Assembly (NCBI RefSeq): GCF_019393635.1
Contig: NC_057861.1
Coordinates: forward strand, 61,816,532 to 61,880,531
Length of the DNA: 64,000 bases
Source of the DNA: Dromiciops gliroides
Taxonomy: Eukaryota > Chordata > Mammalia > Microbiotheria > Microbiotheriidae
Reading direction: 5' to 3'
The notes beneath the pieces were generated by a model, which saw only the letters and a program-made list of their open reading frames with translations, was not told the origin of the DNA and made no database searches. The translations under genes and the position numbers were made by a program. How positions within the stretch are numbered: the stretch's first letter is position 1; each line of letters starts with the position of its first letter. Of the stretch, positions 22,801 to 36,980 are shown piece after piece.

Positions 22801-25800
22801 CAGGGTCACACAGCTAGTAAGTGTCAAGTGTCTGAGGCTGGATTTGAACTCGGGTCCTCCTGAATCCAGGGCCGGTGCTTTATCCACTGCACTACGAAGC
22901 TGCCCCCTAAAGTAATTTATTCTTTCCCCTAAGCCACCTCTTCTCTATTTGAAAGCTCTAAGAATAAGGAACCCAGTCCTATGTTAAAGAACACAATTCA
23001 TACTGTAGTGGAAAGAACCTTGGACTGGGAATCAGGACACCAAGGCTTTAGTTTCAGTTTTGTCTATGACTTGCTCTGTGATACTGGGCAGGTCCCTTCC
23101 CTTCTCAGTTTTCATATCTATAAAATAAGGGGTTGAACTATCTTGGGCAATAAATAAAACAAAACATTTTAAAACTTATTTTTGTTGCTATCTTTTCCTA
23201 TATGTTTCCAAATATATGTCTTTCTTTCTCCTTCCCCACCAAGTCATCCTTATCACAAAGATTTAAAAAAAGGGGAAAAAAAATTCAGTTCATCAAAACT
23301 AACCATTTAAATACCGAGGGTATCTGACAGTATGTGCAATATTTCACACCCTTAATTTCCCCAATTCTGTAATGAAGGTAGGGAGGTACATTTTCTTAAC
23401 AGTGCTCTGGGGCCAAATTTGTCTGACTTGATATGAAACCAGGTCTTTCCTGATTATTGTACTATACTGCCTCCTGACAACTTTATATTATTAGGTCTGA
23501 TTCTGACATTCTGTGTTCTAAGATTCTACAGCTCTGACTTCTAAATTCAATCCTGACAAGATACTCTTCAAAATGTACTGGGAAGACAGAACATAAAAAA
23601 AATACAGATAGGGCATCTAAAAATGCAAACCATTTTATGTGCTATAAGTACTGATAAATGATTAAGAAGGAATTTTAAAATGAAACTAAGACGCTCCAGG
23701 TGCATTCTTTTGAGTAAGCAAGATGGGCTTAGTTTGTGGTAAAGAAACAGAGGATACCCATAGCCTATATCTGTGTTCCTTCTAACTCCACTGTAAGCAG
23801 TTCCTTCCCCCGTAGGGAGAAATGTCTGGGTAGACAATGCTTTCTTCCAAAGTCGCCGTCGTCTTCTTTTTTTTGCGGGTCAGAGGACAAATGAATTCTC
23901 TGGTCAGAGAACTTCTCAAAGATCATCTACTAAGTTATAAGGTAGTTATAGTCTGCATAAGAGGAGTGAATACCCATGCAAATGAAGTTACTTTGATGTA
24001 AAGTAAAATGGGAATATTTTTACTACCTTCTTACCAGGGTGGTAATGAGAAAAAACATGTTTGTGTATAGGGAAAAGTAGTATAAGTCTAGGAGTCAGAA
24101 AACCTTCAGAGTCCAGTCCTTCTGTTTGTTTGTTGTTTTTTATTGGTGGGGCAATGGGGGTTAAGTGACTTGTCCAGGGTCACACAGCTAGTAAGTGTCA
24201 AGTGTCTGAGGCTGGATTTGAACTCAGGTCCTCCTGAATCCAGGGCCAGGCGCCACCTAGCTGTCCCCAAGTCCAGTCCTTCTACCAAATTGATGTATAT
24301 GACTCATGGCACATCAATTCATCTCTCAAAGCCTTAGTTTCCTCATCAAATGGGACGGTATGACTAGATCACTTCTTAGGTCTCTTCTAATTCTAACAGT
24401 GCATGAATCTATAAAAAGTAAAGAATTATAGAAATTTGAATGTTGTTGTTGTTATTATTATCCCCACTACCAAAAGGAGATATACCAACTCTTGATTGTA
24501 ATCTTACAGCTCAGGTGGATGACAAAAGGCCATCTATTCAAGGAAAATTGTCCAAGTTAGTACAGGTAGCTGTCCCTCAGACTTACCTCTTAGCAGAGCT
24601 GAAGACCACAGCTGCACAGACATGTCTGGAATCTTGCTAGCCAACTGCATAGCTGGTACCACCATATTATTACTCTCCTGGTCAATAAACAAGTGAAAGA
24701 TCAAAGTTAGCACTATGACGTGACAAATCATCCGTAGGCATGGCTCAGGATCCTAAAGCCAAAGGATCGCACTTGCTAACACTGACTTGGATAGCAAAGA
24801 CATACTTCTGGGTGGGCAATATACACTCCACAGAGTGAGACAGTGGATAATGATAATCTGCTAGCCACAGGGCATACAGGAAAATGAACACCTTTGGAGG
24901 GTGAAAATCCCCATCTGAAGCCACAATGCCAATCCAGAGAGAGGTAGTGTGGTATAGTGGAGAGAATGCTGATGCAGTCAGAAAATCTTGGATCTACTAC
25001 ATTCTAGCTGTGTCCCTTTGGAAAGTCACTTCATCTTCGTGGATTCTTGGTTTCTTCATGTGAAAAGTAATAATTTTTTGCCTTGCCTACCTAAAAGTCA
25101 AAATGGAATAATGAATGTAAAAGTACTTTGTAACCGCAAAATAACATGAATATGAGAGAGACTATTAGAATTTATACACAAGAGACAGAATGGCACAGTA
25201 GATGCAAGGGGAAAGGGAATGAAACAAAAATTTATATAACACCTATTACCAAGCACTTTACAATATTATCTCATTTAAATGTGGATAGAAAGTTGACCTT
25301 AAAATAAAAAACACCTGGATTTAAGTCTTTCCTCTGAAAAATACTGACTGTAGCCGTAGACAAATCTCAGTGTCCTAGACAGATTCCTATGGCTGTAAGT
25401 TGCAGAGGTGCTAACCTGCATTGGTAGGGTAAGTTTCCTCATGTGGAAATTCTCTATATCAATGAACTCACAAATCTAGTCTCTACCCCTATTGTACACA
25501 ATTTCTAAGACAGCACATTAAAACATAAGAAATGACTAAATGGACAATTTCAGAGGAAGATTGGGAAGACATTTACGAACTGATGCAAAGTGAAGGGGGT
25601 AGCACTAGTGGAACAATTTATATGGTGATAACATTATAGACAAAAACAACTGAAGGATTTTAGAATTCAGATTAATGCAATTATAAACCACAAGTCCAAA
25701 AGAATAAAGATAACTCATGCCACTCACCTTCTGACAGAACTAATGAACTTAAAATACAGAAAGATATTTTTGTGCATGTGGCTAATATGGGATTTTGTTT

Positions 25801-28800
25801 TGTGAAACTATATAGATTATATATTAAGGAATCTGGGAATGAACAAAATTTGCTCAATGTGGGGTAGAAGAGATAGATTAATTAAAAAATACTTATTACA
25901 TGAAAAATAAAAAAAGTTTAAAAAAGATGAAAAGCATGCATCTCTAAGCCATTAAGCAATGGACCTTGCAAAAGAAAGACTGAGTTAAGTTTACACTATG
26001 AGTGAAGCTGGATCTTCAAATGAAAGAAAAACCATTCAAAGACCCAGATGTACACAGGGACAGACACATCTGATAGCTTGGCAAGTCCAGCAAAGAAAGG
26101 CTGTGGCCAATTAGGCAATAACTGCCCAGCTCAGGGGCTTTGGAGACAGGGACTTATTTTATGCTTCCTTATAGGTGTATGAAGTCCAGCAACTGAAGGG
26201 TTTGGGGTGTGTGTGGCAGGGAAGGCAAGGGAGGGGAGAGAAGGGCAAGGCAGGGCAGAAAAAGGTTATACTGCATTCTGCCCAGGCAAAGGAGAACATA
26301 TGGTAGTAATTAGGGTAAATAAGCAAGGAATAGGCAATCCTTTGTTGGGAAGGAAGGGTGGGGCCAACCAATGGTAAAGCAAAAAGTCAAGCTGCATTGA
26401 TACCAGGGTTTCTTCATAGTGCCAAAATCCAGTGGGTTGAGACAAAGCAATTGCTTGCAGGAAACCCAAGCCAAGAGGCTAGTACAAATTCAGGAGGAAA
26501 AATAAAAGGGGCATAAAGGAGGTGACTTTGACTCAACCTGTCTCTGTTTTGTGTTCTCCATCCTCATCCCGATGTTTTGGTTTGGTCATGAGCCAGAGAG
26601 GCCAAGTCCATTCTGAACTCCATTGTGTTAGTAAGACTGTGAACTCAGTTACCATTCCTCTCCTCAGAAATGTTCAAGGTCATGACTTGTTGGGACAGAG
26701 TTTGTGGATGTCCTTTACTAATTTACTAATTCCATGCTCCTATGTTATTTGTTTGGACCTAGACTCATACCTGTCTCTATTAGATGCTGGCCATGGTACT
26801 GTTGCAACCATGAGCCAAATATAATGTGAATAATGCCTTTGAGTAATGAGGGTAATTGCAGCTGGTAGATCACTGATTCATTACTTAATTAGTTATAATG
26901 GGGCTTAATATTCTGGGTTTTAGGAAGGACTGCTAATTCAGAAGTTATGGGATAATAGTCGGATCTACATTCAAGGACTGATTCATCAGGATCCATTTAT
27001 ACACAATTTTGGTCACTAGGCTCAAGTTAGTCTAGGTGGCCTACAACTCCTTCTAGGTGGTCACTGACTGTAGGAACAGAGGGCAGGGGAAAAAACCTGA
27101 GAATAGAAATCACAGTTTATATAAAAGAGGAAGAGAGTAAGGGACAGCTTGCTAGTTCCTGTTGGAATATTGGCCTCTCCTAGAACTGAAGCATCTGCCT
27201 TTCTCCTCTAAGTATTTGTACAAACTAATTCCCATGCCTAGAATGCACTGCTTCTTCACCTTTACTTCTCAGAATCCTTGTCTTCCTTCAGATTTCAATT
27301 CAGGTCTCTGATCTTTCATGAAGCCTTTCTTGATTCTTCTAGTATTCTTTTTCCTATCTCAATTTTCCTTTTTTTTCGAGTGTGTGTGTGTGTGTGTGTG
27401 TGTGTGGAGGGGGGGCAATGAGGGTTAAGTGATTTGACCAAGGTCACACAGCTAGTAAGTGTCAAGTGTCTGAGGTCGGATTTAAACTCAGGTCCTCCTG
27501 AATCCAGGCCTGGTGCTCTATCCACTGCACCACCTAGCTGCCCCCCAATTTTCCTTTTACTATACTTATGTATATTTTTTGTTCTTCCCAGGAAAATACA
27601 AGTTCAACAAGGACAGGAAACATTTCATCTTTGTCTCTGTATTCCTTAGTAGAATGTCTTTTTTGCAGACATAATAAGTGTTTGCTGAACTGAATCAATC
27701 ATCCAGGTTTTGACTGAAGCTCTTCCAATAATGGGGGGATCACTATCTCATGAAGTAGTCTTTCCTCCTTTTGGATAGCTTTAATTATTAGGAAGCTTTC
27801 CCTTTTATTTAGCTGAAATTTGCCTCTCTAATTTCTATCTGCTAGTCCTAATTTCCCCTTCTGGACCAACCAAAACAAGTTTAATTCTACTTTCATATTA
27901 TAGCTCATTATGTATCTGAAGAGATAGGTTTCTTCAAATGACAATCATTTTCAGACACTCACTAGACCTAATGTCAATTAATTAATACAGTTCTGGTTGC
28001 AACTATACAAATGTAAGTTATTACTATGTGCCAGGCACTGTGCTAAGTGCTTTACAATTATTATCTCATTGAGTTCTGACAATAACCCTGGGAGGTAGGT
28101 GCTATTATCTCCCTTTTACCAAGATTATCCATGACTCAGTTCATTCCTTTCCTCCTTGAAATATCCAATTAATTGCCAAGTCTTGTAAATTCTACCTCTA
28201 CAACATCTCTTCAGTCTGCCCCTTTCTCTTTAGTCACATAGCTACCACCATAGTTCAGGCCCTTATCACCTATTGCAATAGTCCCCAATTGGTCTTCCTG
28301 CCTCAAGTCTATCCCTTCTCTAATGCATCCTCTACACAGCAACCAAAGTGACATCCCCAAAGCACAAATCTGCCCATGTCACTCCTGGACTATAAAAGCC
28401 TGTAGAATAAAATACAAACCCTTCACAATCCGGCCCCAACCTACTTCTCTAAGCTTAATACACACAATTCACTTTCCTTAGTTCACTCTATGTTCTAGTC
28501 CAACTGGCTTACTTGCTGTTGCTCAGACACACCATTCCATCTTCTGTCTCTCTGCCCTTTGTATAAGCTGTCCTCCGTGTCTGGAATATACTCCCTCCAA
28601 AATCTGCTTTTTAGACTCTTCAGCTTCCTGCTCAGCTTGGTCAACTACTATAAAAAACTTTTCTTGATCTTCCTAGCTGGTCGGTGCCTCCTTCCAAAAT
28701 TATTTTGTATTTAATAACTTTATGTGTGGTACTTATATATACATATTGTTTGTCCTGAGAGAATGCAAATTTAAGGAGAGAAGGAAGAAAATAAACATTT

Positions 28801-31800
28801 ATTAAGTGTCTACTATTTGCCAGGAGGTATTATGGTCTCTATTTTTCAGCTGAGGAAACTCAGGCAGACAGAGGCTAAGTGACTTGCTCAGGGACACACA
28901 ACTGGTTAAGTGTCTGAGGCTGGACTGGAACTCAGGTCTTCTTGATTCCTGGCTCAGTGCTCCATCCATTGTGCCACCAGCCACCTCTAAAAGAGTTCTT
29001 AAAGGCTGTCAGTGGAGTAGGGCTCTGACAGATCCTACCCAAATGTTAAAGCCTTTGAGTACACACCTGATGACAAGACTATGAATGACTGTTGCCCAAA
29101 GATGAGGCTAAATAAGATTAATTACCAAAAAGTTAGCCATCAAGTGATTTAAAATTTTTATTCTAACTTATTTATTTATTTATTTATTCATTCATTCATT
29201 TTTGCGGGGGCAATGAGGGTTAAGTGACTTGCCCAGGGTCACACAGCTAGTAAGTGTCAAGTGTCTGAGTCCAGATTTGAACTCAGGTTCTCCTGAATCC
29301 AGGGCTGGTGCCTTTTCCACTGTGCCATCTAGCTGTCCCCCCTAACTCATTCATGATGGCCATCTACTAGAGTGTTGTCCTGAATAAATCGCAGATCCTT
29401 GAAATGAAGCAGAGATCACTAAACTTTCAGAAGTATGGGTCAAAGTTGACAGTGCTTATTCTTCTGATATATTCAAGATGGGACTGAATTGAGTCTTTTG
29501 AGAGGGTCAATAGGGCTAGGTGGCAGGCTATTGTATATCAACTTTTGAAAGTGCTAGGGTAACAGTGGGCAGCAACTCTTATAATAAAGGTGGGCTGAGG
29601 TGGTGATGATGGCTTGTACAGGTGCCAGGATAAGCAGATCATGTCATGTGCTAATTTTAGTAAATTAATAGAAAATATTAATTATTAATAGATTAATAGA
29701 TAATATTGAGAAAATATTAGAGAACATTACTCTTAATAAGATCAAAAGGTAATATCTGTAAAGCTCTTAGCATGGTTCCTAGCACGCAGCAGGCACTTAA
29801 CAAATCCTTCCTTCCATTTGATGCATGTCCCTCCCTCCCTCCCTTCCTAATTCCTTCAATGTGATGCTCATCTAATGGTCTTCTCAATATAACCCTAAAT
29901 GTATAAATGAATTCTCCTTTTTCCAGTACCAGTTTTAGCTGGGAAAATCACCAAGAGGAAATATCCCAGCCTATACAAAAAATTTTCCTTCTTTAACATA
30001 TAGGTTCTAGAATAAGACAAGCAAGGAAACTTTATAGGCAAAATAATGTTTTCAGGAATTTGTCAACTTATACTCATGTAAAAGCAAAATGAGACAAATG
30101 CTTAAAAAGCTAACATGCATTCACAAGTACCCAAAGATCTAGCTATACATATACATTAATGGATTAATGTTCTAAAGGATGCAGGTATTCTCTCCAGTGA
30201 TACAGATAGCAATCCATCTATGCCCTCTCATGCCGAGTAATGCATTTCCATGTCTTCCCCACAAATCCTTCATAGGGGGACCACTGAATATGCTCAAAGG
30301 TTTCTTGTTACATGGACACCAATGTAGAACTCAGGCTATTTGTCATCTTCTTTTTCTTGCTATATGTTTGCCCCACTTATATTACAATTATCCACTTCTT
30401 GGATTAGATCTTTTATGCTGTCTCTTCCATGTTAATTAATCTTTGGTAGTATGCTCCAGCCTATTTATGGCTACCACATATCTTTCTTTTTTTTTTTTTT
30501 GTTGTTTGTTTGTTTGTTTTTTGCGGGGCAATGGGGGTTAAGTGACTTGCCCAGGGTCACACAGCTGGTAAGTGTCAAGTGTCTGAGGTTGGATTTGAAC
30601 TCAGGTACTCCTGAGTCCAGGGCCAGTGTTTTATCCACTGCGCCACCCAGCCGCCCCCCACCACATATCTTTCTAATGCCATTTGGCACTAACATTCTGT
30701 ATCTTCAGAATCAAATGATATTCTGTGATTTATAAGCGCATAGCATCTCCAGAGGATTATTGACATCACTGTTTTAAAGTAATGTCAGAAGGGCTGTCAT
30801 GTGGTGAAGGGATTAGTCCACAGGGCAGAACTAGGACCAAAAGTGGAAGTTATGGTGAAACAGGTTTATGTTCAATATATGCAAAACATTCCAAACAATC
30901 CAAGCTACATAATAATGGAATGAGCTGTACTGTGAGACAGTGAATTTCCTGTTATTGGGGGTCAACAAGAAGAGACTGGATACCCACTTGTTGAAAATGT
31001 TATGTTGATTCATGCTTCAAGAAGAAATTAGAATAGCTCATCTCTGAAGTCCCTTCCAACTTTTAATATTCTGTGACTTCCATTTAAAAATGACAGTATG
31101 ATGACTGACACTCACCCTATGATTCCCTAATACATAGAATATATGGCCCAGGAGGACAAGGGAACAGGCTGTTAACCGGTTCAAATCTTCTGCATTTGAC
31201 ATTTTCAGAGTTTCTCGTAAAAATCGCCTACAAAAGTAAAAACAGGAGAAAAGATAAAACCATCTGAAAATATAACCTCATGGAGAAAATAGAAAAATGG
31301 GCTTATAATCATTGTAAACCAAAAGCACAGGTAAGCTTAACTTTGATGTACAACTATATTACCATTGACAAATTAAGTGAGGTAAAGTAGGCATTTAAAA
31401 ATTATATTCATTTGCCAGTCTTGATGAAAACTATAGTATTCTTTTTGCTAGGAGCAGGACGTAATAACAATAACTAATAAAAGCTAACATTTATATAGCA
31501 CTTACCATGTGCCCAAGATAGTACTTTACCTCATTTTAAAACTTATTATTACCTCATTTGATCCTCACACCAACCCTACAAGGTAAGTGCTATTATTACC
31601 CCCATTTTACAGATGAGGAAACTGAGGCAAACAAGTTAAGTGACTTGCCCAAGGTTACACAGTAACAGAGGCCAGATTTGAATTCAGGACTTCCTGATTC
31701 CAGGTTGGTACTCTATGAGGTAAGTCATCTAGCAAAATTTCTCACCTAATGCAACAATCCTTTTTACAGTGACCCCAGTAGATGTTTCCAGACCCAACCT

Positions 31801-34800
31801 CTACATGATCATATCTGGTACTAGTGAGTTACCAACGTCATAAAGTCTTCCTTCCATAGTTAGACTGTTCTAGTTTAAAGCTCTTTATAACAGAGCAAAA
31901 TCTATTACATGTGAATAGAAGTATTTTGATAGGCGAAGAAGCTGAAGTTCAGAGATATTAAACAACTTCCTCAAGATCGCACAGCTAAGTATAGCAAGAT
32001 CAAACCTAGAGCCTTTGACTCCAACACCAGAGCTCTTTGGTCTATATTATATACCTGCCTTCAGAAGGGCCCCCTCAAGAGTACTTCCAATGAACTTTTC
32101 TCCTGTCTTATACTGTTGTACACTTACTAATAACCTAGTTCATAACCTCTGCAAGTTAAACAACTTAATATCTATTACAAATGACAAATCTGCTTTTGTC
32201 TGCTTTAGAATCCCAGTCTTTGTGTAGATCATTGCCCTTTCCCCAACTAAAACAAAAACCACTATCTAAGACTTGCATGAAGACTTTCTGGATAGCCCTC
32301 TGGTTACCCATTATCCAAGCAGCCTAGAGGAAATGTAATTAGTCATGTATATGAGACCAATTTTTTTTTTTTTTTGGGGGGGGGAGTGGCGGCGCAGGGC
32401 AATGAGGGTTAAGTGACTTGCCCAAGGTCACACAGCTAGTAAGTATCAAGGCTGGTTGGTGCTTTATCCATTGCAACACCTAGCTGCCCCCAATGAGACC
32501 TATTTCTTTTCCTTTGTGTCCATTCTATGCTTCTGCTGACCCTTTCCCTATTACCTCCAACTTCTCCAATGCACTGTTAGTTCCTACAAAGAAAAGAATG
32601 AGTTGTGGAATGGAAATAAGGAGACCAGGTCTCTAGTCCCAGTTACTGAGTAAAAATTGTAGTGGATATTTATATAGTACTTCAGTTATAAAGCCTTTTT
32701 GTTCATAATGAGGCAGGTGACACAAGAATTATCACCTCCAATTCATAAATTAGGAAACTGAGAATTGGAGAGGCCAAGTAACTTGGTTAAGGTTAAAAGG
32801 TGAATTAATAGTAAAGCACAGGGGCAGCTAGGTGGTGCAGTAGATAGAGCACTGGCCCTGGATTCAGGAGGACCCGAGTTCAAATCCAGCCTCAGACACT
32901 TGACACTTACTAGCTGTGTGACCCTGCACAAGTCACTTAACCCCAATTGCCTCACCAAAACAAACAAAACAAAAAAAGTAAAGCACCTCCTCAAACTCAA
33001 TCCCTCTGAGTCTTGAAATATCTTATGCAATTTTTTTTTTGTTTTTAGTGAGGCAAATGGGTTTAAGTGACTTGCCCAGGGTCACACAGCTAGTAAGTGT
33101 TAAGTGTCTGAGGCCAGATATGAACTCAGGTCTTCCTGACTCCAGGGCCCGTGCTCTATCCACTGCGCCATCTAGCTGCCCCTCTTATGCAAATTTAATA
33201 TCACTATTTTACTTCTACCCCCCCAAACTATCTACTACATTGCTGTGCCCTCAAAAGAGGTCAACAACTTTTATTAACTTGATAAATGTACTGGTGGGGA
33301 TCTTTGACGGGGGAGGGGGAATGATCTCTGTCTTTGAATATCTGAAGGACTATATTTCGGAAGGAGTAGAATCAATCTAAAGAAGAACCTCTTAATAACC
33401 AGAGGTGTGCAAAACCACAAGGGACTAACTATCCATCAGACATTTAATTTTTTATTTTTTTTTGGTGAGGCAACTGGGGTTAAGTGATTTGCCTAGGGTC
33501 ACACAGCTAGTAAGTGTTAAGTGTCTGAGGCTGGATTTGAACTCAGGTCCCCCTGACTCCAGGGCCGGTGCTCTATCCACTGTACCACCTAGCTGCCCCC
33601 CTCAGACATTTAGAACTGGATGTTCTTCAGGTACCTCAAATCCAACCTGTCCAAAACAGAACTCACTACGTCTAGATCCAAACCCACCTACCTCTCTTCC
33701 CAATTTCCCTATTACTACTGAAGGCGTGCACAGCCATCTTTCCAGTCACCAAGCTTTGAAACTTTCCTGTTGTCCTCTTCTCTGCATTCACTCACCTCAT
33801 ATATCTAAGCAGTTACCAAGTCTTGTTTCTAGCTTTACAATATTTTTTACATGTCTCCTCCCCACTCATATAGCCAACACCTCAGTAGCTTCTCAATTTG
33901 ATCTCCTTCCTTAAATCTCTCTCCATGTCAATCCACTCTCCTCAGAGCTGACAAGTTCACCAAAAGAGAGAAAATATAAAGGGAGAAGAGAAGAGGGCCT
34001 AAGGGGCTCTGTGCTTTGGGGCACGGCCATAGATAGGTAGTGCAAAACCAGCAAAAGAGATGGAAAAGGAACACTCAGATAAGAGGAGAAACCCAAAGAG
34101 AAGAATGTGGTCAACAGTATTAGGCCTAGAAGAAAGGTCAAGAGGAATAAGAAAGGACCATCATATTTAGCAATTAAGAAACCCCTGGTCACTTTGGAGT
34201 GAGTCATTTAAGTTGAGTGATGAAGTCTAAACATATCATTCTTACACATCAACTGTTCTTTGTATACTTTATGGTCTAGTCATACTGGTCTACCTGATGT
34301 TCCTCACACATTATGCTCCATCTCCTTTCTCCGAATCTTTTTATTTACTGTCTCCTATTACTGGAATGTTCTCTCTCCTCACCTCTATGTCCTGGAATCT
34401 ATGGATTCCTTCAAGACTCAGCTCTAGTGCCACCATCTGCTAGAGGTCTGTCCTGGTCCCTCTAGCTCCTAGTGTATTCCCAAAGTTATCTTGGTTTTTT
34501 TTGGTTGCGTGTATAAGCCTTATGTACATCTAGAAATGTACATGCCACTTCTTCTGCTATAATGTAAGCTCCAAGATGACAGGCTATTTCACTTTTTTCT
34601 TTGTAGTCAGAGTGCTTAGCATAGCACCTGGCACCTCATACTTATAAAGGTTTATTGAATAACATGGGAGATAATGAGCCTCCTGGCATTGGAAGTGTTT
34701 AAGCAAAGGGTGGAAGACAACTTATTGGGTATTCTTGCTTCAGGTATGGAGGAAGTTTTATTAGATTATGTCTAAGGGCTATTCCACTTCTAAGATTCTC

Positions 34801-36760
34801 TGACTTTTTTTTTTTAGAAACTGCCAAATTCCTTTTTTAAAAAGTATATCACTTGGGAGCCATTTTAAACAACTATCAGAGAAAAGCTGAATGTGAAAGG
34901 AAAGTGGGGCATTTATCTTTCCCTTTTATTTTAATCAAGGTTGAGCTCTTGGGGAAAACAGTTATTTGGTTCTATCCAATAGAGACTCGGATTTCTGGGA
35001 TTCCACAGTTCTGCTCCACATTAACTTCAAAAGAGTCCTTTGGAGATAGAAATGATCTCATACTCACTTTGCTTCATTGTATCTTCCCTGAAAGAACGAG
35101 AAGAGTCCCCGGATGTAGAAAGCAGCAGCCCTCAGGCAATGAGAACTGTAGGGAAAGCAAAAAATTGAAAAAAAACTGAACTTATTTTTTAAACAGAAAG
35201 CATTAAAATAAAAATGGGATAATGGTGAATGGTTGAATTTCTTTTTCCCAATATACTGTATAAAATACAAATTTGTTTTTCTGGCATTTAAGGCCCTCCA
35301 TAATCTGGTATTGCTCTACCATTCCAGGCTTATTTCCCAACACTCCCCTCCTTATTATATACAACCTTCAACCAAAATGGACTAATTGACCATCTTCCAT
35401 TTATACCCTCATATGTCCTATCAGTGTATTGTTTTCATGTTGCTCCCAGGAAATGTGCAATGTTCTTTGTTCTTCCAACTGCATTCAAGGTTCAGTTCAA
35501 TTGCCACTTCTTGCATCAAGCCATACTCAATTCCCTCATTTAGAAATCATCTTTTCCCCTTCAGCCTTCCCAAACAACTTTGTACCTCTTATGTGTTTAT
35601 CAGGTATTATAAACCTTTATCAGCTTGTATCGAATTAAGGGTTATGTCCCCCATTAATTCCATGAGTGTGGGGATCTTGTCTTATTTAAACTTTCAATTC
35701 CCCTTGTATGAACATATAGCTTCAAACATAGAAGGTGCTTACTAAATATGTGGTGAATTAAACTGAATTTTGTATACAAAGTAAATCTGAAAGTAAATAG
35801 CAAGTCCCTCTCATGGTGTTTTGATTTGTGTTTTTTTTTGGGGGGGTGGGGCAGGGCAATGAGGATTAAGTGACTTGCCCAGTGTTACACAGCTAGTAAG
35901 TGTCAAGTGTCTGAGGCTGGATTTGAACTCAGGTCCTCCTGAATCCAGGGCCAGTGCTTTATCTACTGTGCCACCTAGCTGTCCCCCTCTCATTCTTCTA
36001 CAGCAAGGAGGTCTATTATAAAATTCACCAAAAGATGAATGTATTTTCCCACAACTTTTGCAACAATCTTTTCCCAAATAGTACTTTGTGTGCTAGCAAC
36101 TAGAAAAAAATTACAGTTGCATTTACAAGAAAATGCAACATTCACCCTGCTAAACTACTTTGAAAACAAGTCAACATGTCTGGGGTCATTTATGTGTTTG
36201 ATTGCTTGCCTCAAAAGCATGTTATAAAAAAGACCATAGAACATTCAATTTGTATCTAGAATTATTACCTTACAGGAAAGTTGTGGTCTGGATTTATTCT
36301 TTCCAATAAATTGTACAGCTAGAAGTAAAAATCAGAAACATCATTAAAACCTACAGCAGCAGTTTCCATTGTGGCTCTACATATACTGCACCCTCCCCCA
36401 AGGGATGCCTGGATTTTCTGAGTACGGTTGACCATGTGGTGTCATGGCAGAAGTCCATGGCTGCTTATGATTCTACATAACCAAATAATCTAATGGAAGA
36501 TGTGGGTTACAAGTAGGGTCTGGCCAAGCAGCAAATTCTGTGGTCACACTGGACCACAGGCTAAGCAGTTATGTTGTCTTCTTTATAGTCTGTCTATTGT
36601 CCTGGTAATCACATTTTTAGAATACAATTTCAGTAATGATTAGAATTCATTAGATGCAAGGGTCTAGAGCAAGAGCATGAACTTCCCATAGTCTGAGTTA
36701 CTAAACTGATCCTCTATAACAATATGTATATGGAAATAATGGATAGTAATTTTCTTTCCT

Positions 36761-36791
<31 letters not shown>

Positions 36792-36792
36792 G

Positions 36793-36832
<40 letters not shown>

Positions 36833-36905
36833 TGTTCCTTCCTTCCTTCCTGCCTTCCTTCCTTCCTGCCTTCCTTGCTTCCTTCCTTCCTTCCTTCCTT
36901 CCTTC

Positions 36906-36980
<75 letters not shown>

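Noticed and set aside
35554-35760. Possible extra MAU2 exon between e13 and e14
   Set aside because: The sequence is an L2-like LINE 3' end and e13-e14 join in frame without it.
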